Assembly (NCBI GenBank): GCA_024362935.1
Contig: JANCRA010000006.1
Span: 35,829,924-35,893,923, forward strand
Direction: 5' to 3'
Source of the DNA: Setophaga petechia
Taxonomy: Eukaryota > Chordata > Aves > Passeriformes > Parulidae
DNA length: 64,000 bases
Position 1 is the first letter of the stretch; each line of letters begins with the position of its first letter. The position numbers were made by a program, and so were the translations under genes. The notes below the pieces were generated by a model. It saw only the letters and a program-made list of their open reading frames with translations, was not told the DNA's origin and searched no databases. This document shows, in pieces, positions 16,654 to 26,837 of the stretch.

Positions 16654-16764
16654 ATGTCTCGCAAGGAGAAACTGAGCCAGTTCAGAAAACATCTCCCATC
16701 GAGTTCTAGAGATTGCAGGCAGGTGTGCAGAGTGTTTTGCAAGAAGCAAAAGAAAGTTGTCTAA
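16654..16764 (+). CDS. Candidate short ORF in diverged monomer, place 4 (36 aa)
   Basis: ATG to TAA, 36 codons, starting MSRKEKLSQFRKHLPSSSRD and ending CRVFCKKQKKVV. The first Cys of the C-x3-C series is Ser here. It is 111 nt long, the same as the ORF in ordinary monomers, without indels. Copies stand at 20516, 24378, 27668, 35252, 42836, 46425, 50014, 53603, 57478 and 61353, and those inspected are open, in both A and B unit types. No homologue is recognised. Confidence 0.22.
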   Translation: MSRKEKLSQFRKHLPSSSRDCRQVCRVFCKKQKKVV

Positions 16765-16939
16765 AACGCCTTGCATTCAAATAGAAATGTGAATAGAAAA
16801 GGCAGGAGAAGGGAGAGGTACTGTTTTCTATCAGTTTGCAACCTGCTTACACAATCTGCGTGTTGTGCAGCAATTAGCTTGCAGTGCACTGTAGTAGGTG
16901 CCTCTTTTCACCTAAATCTAAGCAAATTGCTTTTTCCCC

Positions 16940-17050
16940 ATGTCTTGCAAAGAGAAACTGAGCCAGTTCAGAAAATATCTCCCATCGACTTCTAGAGATT
17001 GCAGGCAGGTGTGCAGAGTGTTTTGCAAGAAGCCAAAGAAAGTTGTCTAA
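16940..17050 (+). CDS. Candidate short ORF in diverged monomer, place 5 (36 aa)
   Basis: ATG to TAA, 36 codons, starting MSCKEKLSQFRKYLPSTSRD and ending CRVFCKKPKKVV. It is a close relative of the place-4 ORF, one monomer (286 bp) downstream. In place 3 and in the monomer after place 5 the start codon is ATA or ATC, so those copies lack the start. Confidence 0.2.
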   Translation: MSCKEKLSQFRKYLPSTSRDCRQVCRVFCKKPKKVV

Positions 17051-19685
17051 AATTCTTTCCATTCGAATAGTAATGTGCATGGAAAAGGCAGGAAGAGTGG
17101 AAAGGTACTGTTTTCTATCACTTTGCAAGCTGGGCACACAATCCCAGTGTTGTACTTCTATTAGCTTTGCAGTGCACTGCAGTAACTGCCGGTGGTAACC
17201 TACATCTAAGCAAAAAGCTTTTTCACTATCTCTCACTAGGAGAAAATGTTCCTGCTCATTAAACAACTTCCATCGTGCTGTACAGGTTGCACAGAGGGCT
17301 GCAGAATGTTTTGCAGCAAGAAAAAGAAAGTTGTCTAAGACGCCTTCCTTTCAAGTATTAATGCGAAGGGAAAGGCAAGAGAGTGGGAAAGTACTGTTTT
17401 CTATCACTTTGCAAGCTGCTTACACAATCCCAGTGCTGTGTACCAATTACCTTGTCACAGCACTGCAGTAAGTGTTTCTTATTACCTAAATCTAAGACAT
17501 TAGCTTTTTCACTATGTCTCGCAAGGAGAAAACCATCCTGCTCACTAAACATCTCCTATCGTGTTCTAGAGCTTGCACAGAGGGCTGCAGAATTTTTTGC
17601 AACAAGAAAAAAAAGTTGTCTAAGACGCCTTCCTTTCAAGTATTAATGTGAAGGGAAAGGCAAGAGAGTGGGAAAGTACTGTTTTCTATCACTTTGCAAG
17701 CTGCTAACAGAATCCCAGTGCTGTGTAGCAAATAGCTTGTCAGTGCACGGCAGTAAGTGTTTCTTGTTACCTACATCTGAGCAAATAGCTTTTTCACTTT
17801 GTCTCGCAAGGAGAAAACGTTGCTGCTCACTAAACAACTTCCATCGTGTTGTAGAAGTTGCACAGAGGGCTGCAGTGTGTTCTGTAACAATAAAAAGAAA
17901 GTTGTCTAAGACGCCTTCCTTTCAAGTATTAATGTGAAGGGAAAGGCAAGAGAGTGGGAAAGTACTGTTTTCTAGCACTTTGCAAGCTGCTTACACAATC
18001 CCAGTGTTGTGTAGCAATTAGCTTTACAGTGCATTGCAGTAAGTGTTTCTTGTTACCTACATCTAAGCAAATAGCTTTTTCACTATGTCTCGCAAGGAGA
18101 AAACCTTCCTGCTCACTAAACATCTCCTATCGTGTTCTAGAAGTTGCACAGAGGGCTGCAGTGTGTTTTGTAACAAGAAAAAGAAAGTTGTCTAAGACGC
18201 CTTCCTTTCAAGTATTAATGTGAATGGAAAGGCAAGAGAGTGGGAAAGTACTGTTTTCTATCACTTTGCAAGCTGCTAACACAATCCCAGTGCTGTGTAG
18301 CAGTTAGCTTTTCAGTGCACTGCAGTAAGTGTTTCTTGTCACCTACATCTAAGCAAATAGCTTTTTCACTATGTCTCGCAAGGAGAAAACCTTCCTGCTC
18401 ACTAAACTCGTGTTCTAGAAGTTGCAAAGAGGGCTGCAGTGTGTTTTGTAACAAGAAAAAGAAAGTTGTCTAAGACGCCTTCCTTTCAACTATTAATGTC
18501 AAGGGAAAGGCAAGAGAGTGGAAAGGTACTGTTTTCTATCACTTTGCAAGCTCCTTACACAACCCCAGTGCTGTGTAGCAATTAGCTTGTCAGTGCACGG
18601 CAGTAAGTGTTTCTTGTTACCTACATCTGAGCAAATAGCTTTTTCACTTTGTCTCGCAGGGAGAAAACGTTGCGGCTCACTAAACAACTTCCATCGTGTT
18701 GTAGAAGTTGCACAGAGGGCTGCAGTGTGTTTTGCAGAAAGTAAAAGAAAGTTGTCTAAGACGCCTTCCTTTCAAGTATTAATGTGAAGGGAAAGGCAAG
18801 AGAGTGGGAAAGTACTGTTTTCTAGCACTTTGCAAGCTGCTAACACAATCCCAGTGCTGTGTAGCAATTATCTTTTCAGTGCACTGCAGTAAGTGTTTCT
18901 TGTTACCTACATCTAAGCAAATAGCTTTTTCACTATGTCTCGCAAGGAGAAAACCTTCCTGCTCATTAAGTATCTCCTATCGTGTTGTAGAAGTTGCACA
19001 GAGGGCTGCAGTGTGTTCTGTAACAAGAAAAAGAAAGTTGTCTAAGACGCCTTCCTTTCAAGTATTAATGTGAATGGAAAGGCAAGAGAGTGGGAAAGTA
19101 CTGTTTTCTAGCACTTTGCAAGCTGCCAACACAATCGCAGTGCTGTGTAGCAGTTAGCTTTTCAGTGCACTGCAGTAAGTGTTTCTTGTCACCTACATCT
19201 AAGCAAAAGCTTTTTCACTATGTCTCGCAAGGAGAAAACCTTCCTGCTCCTAAACAACTTCCATCGTGTTGTAGATTTTGCACAGAGGGCTGCAGAGTTT
19301 TTTGCAACAAGGAAAAGAAAGTTGTCTAAGACGCCTTCCTTTCAAGTATTAATGTGAATGGAAAGGCAAGAGAGTGGGAAAGTACTGTTTTCTATCACTT
19401 TGCAAGCTGCTAACACAATCCCAGTTCTGTGTAGCAATTAGCTTGTCAGTGCACTGCAGTAAGTGTTTCTTGTTACCTACATCTAAGCAAATAGCTTTTT
19501 CACTATGTCTCGCAAGGAGAAAACCTTCCTGCTCACTAAACAACTTCCATCGTGTTGTAGATGTTGCACAGAGGGCTTCAGAGTGTTCTGAAACAAGAAA
19601 AAGAAAGTTGTCTTAGACGCCTTCCTTTCAAGTATTAATGTGAAGGGAAAGGCAAGAGAGTGGGAAAGTACTGTTTTCTATCACT

Positions 19686-22600
19686 TTGAAAGCTGCTTAC
19701 CCAATCCCAGTTTTGTGCCGCTTCGTAGTTCGCCGTTCAGAAGCTGCCGCAGTCTCTGTTTCCCGGAGAAGGAGAAGACGCTTCTTGGCGCGAAGAATCT
19801 GGTGCCGTTTCGCCGATCGCGGCGTGCTCCGGAGAACAGGTACGGCCGAAAGACACCCGGGAGCGGCGCTTAAAGGCACAGTGCTCCGTCTCCTGGTCTT
19901 TAGCGTCTCCTGCCGGCTACACCTTAGCAAAAAGCTTTTTCATTATGTCTCGCCAGGAGAAACTGTCTGTTCACAAAACACCTCCCATCGTGTTCTAGAG
20001 GTTGCAGGCAGGTCTGCAGAGTGTTTTGCAACAAGAAAAAGTAACTTGTCCAAAAAAGCCATCAATTCGAATGTTCCTGGAAAGGGAAAATGCAGGAGAG
20101 CGGATTGGTACTGTTTTCTGTCAGTTTGCAAGCTGGACACACAATCCCAGTGTTATACTACGATTGACTTTGCAGTGCACTGTAATAATTGCCTATTGTT
20201 ACTACATCTAAGCCAATAGCGTTTGCATTATATCTCTTCAGGAGAAACTGTACCAGTTCAGAAAACAACTCTCATTTTTTCTAGAAGTTGCACAGAGGTG
20301 TGCAGAGTGTTTTGCAAGAAGCAAAAGAAAGTTGTCCAAAACTGCTGCCATGCGAATAGTAATGCGAATGGAAAAGGCAGGAGAGTGGAAAGGTGCTGTT
20401 TTCTATCTGTTTGTAAGCTGCTTACACAATCCCAGAGTTGTGCAGCAATTAGTTTTTCAGTGCACTGTAGTAGGTGCCTCTTTTCACCTGCATCTAAGCA
20501 AATTGCTTTTTCCCCATGTCTCGCAAGGAGAAACTGAGCCAGTTCAGAAAACATCTCCCATCGAGTTCTAGAGATTGCAGGCAGGTGTGCAGAGTGTTTT
20601 GCAAGAAGCAAAAGAAAGTTGTCTAAAACGCCTTGCATTCAAATAGAAATGTGAATAGAAAAGGCAGGAGAAGGGAGAGGTACTGTTTTCTATCAGTTTG
20701 CAACCTGCTTACACAATCTGCGTGTTGTGCAGCAATTAGCTTGCAGTGCACTGTAGTAGGTGCCTCTTTTCACCTAAATCTAAGCAAATTGCTTTTTCCC
20801 CATGTCTTGCAAAGAGAAACTGAGCCAGTTCAGAAAATATCTCCCATCGACTTCTAGAGATTGCAGGCAGGTGTGCAGAGTGTTTTGCAAGAAGCCAAAG
20901 AAAGTTGTCTAAAATTCTTTCCATTCGAATAGTAATGTGCATGGAAAAGGCAGGAAGAGTGGAAAGGTACTGTTTTCTATCACTTTGCAAGCTGGGCACA
21001 CAATCCCAGTGTTGTACTTCTATTAGCTTTGCAGTGCACTGCAGTAACTGCCGGTGGTAACCTACATCTAAGCAAAAAGCTTTTTCACTATCTCTCACTA
21101 GGAGAAAATGTTCCTGCTCATTAAACAACTTCCATCGTGCTGTACAGGTTGCACAGAGGGCTGCAGAATGTTTTGCAGCAAGAAAAAGAAAGTTGTCTAA
21201 GACGCCTTCCTTTCAAGTATTAATGCGAAGGGAAAGGCAAGAGAGTGGGAAAGTACTGTTTTCTATCACTTTGCAAGCTGCTTACACAATCCCAGTGCTG
21301 TGTACCAATTACCTTGTCACAGCACTGCAGTAAGTGTTTCTTATTACCTAAATCTAAGACATTAGCTTTTTCACTATGTCTCGCAAGGAGAAAACCATCC
21401 TGCTCACTAAACATCTCCTATCGTGTTCTAGAGCTTGCACAGAGGGCTGCAGAATTTTTTGCAACAAGAAAAAAAAGTTGTCTAAGACGCCTTCCTTTCA
21501 AGTATTAATGTGAAGGGAAAGGCAAGAGAGTGGGAAAGTACTGTTTTCTATCACTTTGCAAGCTGCTAACAGAATCCCAGTGCTGTGTAGCAAATAGCTT
21601 GTCAGTGCACGGCAGTAAGTGTTTCTTGTTACCTACATCTGAGCAAATAGCTTTTTCACTTTGTCTCGCAAGGAGAAAACGTTGCTGCTCACTAAACAAC
21701 TTCCATCGTGTTGTAGAAGTTGCACAGAGGGCTGCAGTGTGTTCTGTAACAATAAAAAGAAAGTTGTCTAAGACGCCTTCCTTTCAAGTATTAATGTGAA
21801 GGGAAAGGCAAGAGAGTGGGAAAGTACTGTTTTCTAGCACTTTGCAAGCTGCTTACACAATCCCAGTGTTGTGTAGCAATTAGCTTTACAGTGCATTGCA
21901 GTAAGTGTTTCTTGTTACCTACATCTAAGCAAATAGCTTTTTCACTATGTCTCGCAAGGAGAAAACCTTCCTGCTCACTAAACATCTCCTATCGTGTTCT
22001 AGAAGTTGCACAGAGGGCTGCAGTGTGTTTTGTAACAAGAAAAAGAAAGTTGTCTAAGACGCCTTCCTTTCAAGTATTAATGTGAATGGAAAGGCAAGAG
22101 AGTGGGAAAGTACTGTTTTCTATCACTTTGCAAGCTGCTAACACAATCCCAGTGCTGTGTAGCAGTTAGCTTTTCAGTGCACTGCAGTAAGTGTTTCTTG
22201 TCACCTACATCTAAGCAAATAGCTTTTTCACTATGTCTCGCAAGGAGAAAACCTTCCTGCTCACTAAACTCGTGTTCTAGAAGTTGCAAAGAGGGCTGCA
22301 GTGTGTTTTGTAACAAGAAAAAGAAAGTTGTCTAAGACGCCTTCCTTTCAACTATTAATGTTAAGGGAAAGGCAAGAGAGTGGAAAGGTACTGTTTTCTA
22401 TCACTTTGCAAGCTCCTTACACAACCCCAGTGCTGTGTAGCAATTAGCTTGTCAGTGCACGGCAGTAAGTGTTTCTTGTTACCTACATCTGAGCAAATAG
22501 CTTTTTCACTTTGTCTCGCAGGGAGAAAACGTTGCGGCTCACTAAACAACTTCCATCGTGTTGTAGAAGTTGCACAGAGGGCTGCAGTGTGTTTTGCAGA

Positions 22601-23547
22601 AAGTAAAAGAAAGTTGTCTAAGACGCCTTCCTTTCAAGTATTAATGTGAAGGGAAAGGCAAGAGAGTGGGAAAGTACTGTTTTCTAGCACTTTGCAAGCT
22701 GCTAACACAATCCCAGTGCTGTGTAGCAATTATCTTTTCAGTGCACTGCAGTAAGTGTTTCTTGTTACCTACATCTAAGCAAATAGCTTTTTCACTATGT
22801 CTCGCAAGGAGAAAACCTTCCTGCTCATTAAGTATCTCCTATCGTGTTGTAGAAGTTGCACAGAGGGCTGCAGTGTGTTCTGTAACAAGAAAAAGAAAGT
22901 TGTCTAAGACGCCTTCCTTTCAAGTATTAATGTGAATGGAAAGGCAAGAGAGTGGGAAAGTACTGTTTTCTAGCACTTTGCAAGCTGCCAACACAATCGC
23001 AGTGCTGTGTAGCAGTTAGCTTTTCAGTGCACTGCAGTAAGTGTTTCTTGTCACCTACATCTAAGCAAAAGCTTTTTCACTATGTCTCGCAAGGAGAAAA
23101 CCTTCCTGCTCCTAAACAACTTCCATCGTGTTGTAGATTTTGCACAGAGGGCTGCAGAGTTTTTTGCAACAAGGAAAAGAAAGTTGTCTAAGACGCCTTC
23201 CTTTCAAGTATTAATGTGAATGGAAAGGCAAGAGAGTGGGAAAGTACTGTTTTCTATCACTTTGCAAGCTGCTAACACAATCCCAGTTCTGTGTAGCAAT
23301 TAGCTTGTCAGTGCACTGCAGTAAGTGTTTCTTGTTACCTACATCTAAGCAAATAGCTTTTTCACTATGTCTCGCAAGGAGAAAACCTTCCTGCTCACTA
23401 AACAACTTCCATCGTGTTGTAGATGTTGCACAGAGGGCTTCAGAGTGTTCTGAAACAAGAAAAAGAAAGTTGTCTTAGACGCCTTCCTTTCAAGTATTAA
23501 TGTGAAGGGAAAGGCAAGAGAGTGGGAAAGTACTGTTTTCTATCACT
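19686..23547 (+). repeat. HOR unit 2 (type A, 3862 bp)
   Basis: Same length and monomer order as unit 1. By eye the two are nearly identical, for example one base differs at the TGTCAAGGG/TGTTAAGGG position (18497 versus 22359). This indicates very recent duplication or conversion. Confidence 0.92.
19717..19923 (+). promoter_or_regulatory. CpG-rich promoter-like block, head of HOR unit 2 (type A)
   Basis: By eye the same sequence as the unit-1 block, including the TATA-like CTTAAAGG. Confidence 0.5.
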
Positions 23548-26500
23548 TTGAAAGCTGCTTACCCAATCCCAGTTTTGTGCCGCTTCGTAGTTCGCCGTTC
23601 AGAAGCTGCCGCAGTCTCTGTTTCCCGGAGAAGGAGAAGACGCTTCTTGGCGCGAAGAATCTGGTGCCGTTTCGCCGATCGCGGCGTGCTCCGGAGAACA
23701 GGTACGGCCGAAAGACACCCGGGAGCGGCGCTTAAAGGCACAGTGCTCCGTCTCCTGGTCTTTAGCGTCTCCTGCCGGCTACACCTTAGCAAAAAGCTTT
23801 TTCATTATGTCTCGCCAGGAGAAACTGTCTGTTCACAAAACACCTCCCATCGTGTTCTAGAGGTTGCAGGCAGGTCTGCAGAGTGTTTTGCAACAAGAAA
23901 AAGTAACTTGTCCAAAAAAGCCATCAATTCGAATGTTCCTGGAAAGGGAAAATGCAGGAGAGCGGATTGGTACTGTTTTCTGTCAGTTTGCAAGCTGGAC
24001 ACACAATCCCAGTGTTATACTACGATTGACTTTGCAGTGCACTGTAATAATTGCCTATTGTTACTACATCTAAGCCAATAGCGTTTGCATTATATCTCTT
24101 CAGGAGAAACTGTACCAGTTCAGAAAACAACTCTCATTTTTTCTAGAAGTTGCACAGAGGTGTGCAGAGTGTTTTGCAAGAAGCAAAAGAAAGTTGTCCA
24201 AAACTGCTGCCATGCGAATAGTAATGCGAATGGAAAAGGCAGGAGAGTGGAAAGGTGCTGTTTTCTATCTGTTTGTAAGCTGCTTACACAATCCCAGAGT
24301 TGTGCAGCAATTAGTTTTTCAGTGCACTGTAGTAGGTGCCTCTTTTCACCTGCATCTAAGCAAATTGCTTTTTCCCCATGTCTCGCAAGGAGAAACTGAG
24401 CCAGTTCAGAAAACATCTCCCATCGAGTTCTAGAGATTGCAGGCAGGTGTGCAGAGTGTTTTGCAAGAAGCAAAAGAAAGTTGTCTAAAACGCCTTGCAT
24501 TCAAATAGAAATGTGAATAGAAAAGGCAGGAGAAGGGAGAGGTACTGTTTTCTATCAGTTTGCAACCTGCTTACACAATCTGCGTGTTGTGCAGCAATTA
24601 GCTTGCAGTGCACTGTAGTAGGTGCCTCTTTTCACCTAAATCTAAGCAAATTGCTTTTTCCCCATGTCTTGCAAAGAGAAACTGAGCCAGTTCAGAAAAT
24701 ATCTCCCATCGACTTCTAGAGATTACAGGCAGGTGTGCAGAGTGTTTTGCAAGAAGCCAAAGAAAGTTGTCTAAAATTCTTTCCATTCGAATAGTAATGT
24801 GCATGGAAAAGGCAGGAAGAGTGGAAAGGTACTGTTTTCTATCACTTTGCAAGCTGGGCACACAATCCCAGTGTTGTACTTCTATTAGCTTTGCAGTGCA
24901 CTGCAGTAACTGCCGGTGGTAACCTACATCTAAGCAAAAAGCTTTTTCACTATCTCTCACTAGGAGAAAATGTTCCTGCTCATTAAACAACTTCCATCGT
25001 GCTGTACAGGTTGCACAGAGGGCTGCAGAATGTTTTGCAGCAAGAAAAAGAAAGTTGTCTAAGACGCCTTCCTTTCAAGTATTAATGCGAAGGGAAAGGC
25101 AAGAGAGTGGGAAAGTACTGTTTTCTATCACTTTGCAAGCTGCTTACACAATCCCAGTGCTGTGTACCAATTACCTTGTCACAGCACTGCAGTAAGTGTT
25201 TCTTATTACCTAAATCTAAGACATTAGCTTTTTCACTATGTCTCGCAAGGAGAAAACCATCCTGCTCACTAAACATCTCCTATCGTGTTCTAGAGCTTGC
25301 ACAGAGGGCTGCAGAATTTTTTGCAACAAGAAAAAAAAGTTGTCTAAGACGCCTTCCTTTCAAGTATTAATGTGAAGGGAAAGGCAAGAGAGTGGGAAAG
25401 TACTGTTTTCTATCACTTTGCAAGCTGCTAACAGAATCCCAGTGCTGTGTAGCAAATAGCTTGTCAGTGCACGGCAGTAAGTGTTTCTTGTTACCTACAT
25501 CTGAGCAAATAGCTTTTTCACTTTGTCTCGCAAGGAGAAAATGTTGCTGCTCACTAAACAACTTCCATCGTGTTGTAGAAGTTGCACAGAGGGCTGCAGT
25601 GTGTTCTGTAACAATAAAAAGAAAGTTGTCTAAGACGCCTTCCTTTCAAGTATTAATGTGAAGGGAAAGGCAAGAGAGTGGGAAAGTACTGTTTTCTAGC
25701 AATTTGCAAGCTGCTTACACAATCCCAGTGTTGTGTAGCAATTAGCTTTTCAGTGCATTGCAGTAAGTGTTTCTTGTTACCTACATCTAAGCAAATAGCT
25801 TTTTCACTATGTCTCGCAAGGAGAAAACCTTCCTGCTCACTAAACTCGTGTTCTAGAAGTTGCAAAGAGGGCTGCAGTGTGTTTTGTAACAAGAAAAAGA
25901 AAGTTGTCTAAGACGCCTTCCTTTCAAGTATTAATGTGAAGGGAAAGGCAAGAGAGTGGGAAAGTACTGTTTTCTATCACTTTGCAAGCTGCTAACACAA
26001 TCCCAGTGCTGTGTAGCAATTATCTTTTCAGTGCACTGCAGTAAGTGTTTCTTGTTACCTACATCTAAGCAAATAGCTTTTTCACTATGTCTCGCAAGGA
26101 GAAAACCTTCCTGCTCATTAAGTATCTCCTATCGTGTTGTAGAAGTTGCACAGAGGGCTGCAGTGTGTTCTGTAACAAGAAAAAGAAAGTTGTCTAAGAC
26201 GCCTTCCTTTCAAGTATTAATGTGAATGGAAAGGCAAGAGAGTGGGAAAGTACTGTTTTCTAGCACTTTGCAAGCTGCCAACACAATCGCAGTGCTGTGT
26301 AGCAGTTAGCTTTTCAGTGCACTGCAGTAAGTGTTTCTTGTCACCTACATCTAAGCAAAAGCTTTTTCACTATGTCTCGCAAGGAGAAAACCTTCCTGCT
26401 CCTAAACAACTTCCATCGTGTTGTAGATTTTGCACAGAGGGCTGCAGAGTTTTCTGCAACAAGGAAAAGAAAGTTGTCTAAGACGCCTTCCTTTCAAGTA

Positions 26501-26837
26501 TTAATGTGAATGGAAAGGCAAGAGAGTGGGAAAGTACTGTTTTCTATCACTTTGCAAGCTGCTAACACAATCCCAGTGCTGTGTAGCAATTAGCTTGTCA
26601 GTGCACTGCAGTAAGTGTTTCTTGTTACCTACATCTAAGCAAATAGCTTTTTCACTATGTCTCGCAAGGAGAAAACCTTCCTGCTCACTAAACAACTTCC
26701 ATCGTGTTGTAGATGTTGCACAGAGGGCTTCAGAGTGTTCTGAAACAAGAAAAAGAAAGTTGTCTTAGACGCCTTCCTTTCAAGTATTAATGTGAAGGGA
26801 AAGGCAAGAGAGTGGGAAAGTACTGTTTTCTATCACT
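23548..26837 (+). repeat. HOR unit 3 (type A with a two-monomer deletion, 3290 bp)
   Basis: Exactly 572 bp (2 x 286) shorter than units 1 and 2. The monomer at about 25653-25930 begins like the unit-2 monomer at 21791 and ends like the one at 22077 with its 8-bp deletion. The next one resembles 22666. This is the product of unequal crossover between homologous monomers. Confidence 0.88.
23579..23785 (+). promoter_or_regulatory. CpG-rich promoter-like block, head of HOR unit 3 (type A)
   Basis: Same sequence and length as in units 1 and 2. Confidence 0.5.

Larger units (their letters stand above)
15824..19685 (+). repeat. HOR unit 1 (type A, 3862 bp)
   Basis: 13 monomer places. Place 1 is the CpG-rich head, places 2-5 are diverged monomers (to about 17340) and the rest are homogeneous monomers. 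Type A is marked by GTGCCGTTTCG in the head, CTGTCTGTTCAC after the head ATG, and ATGCGAATAGTAATGCG in place 3. One monomer (about 18240-18500) carries an 8-bp deletion. Confidence 0.9.
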
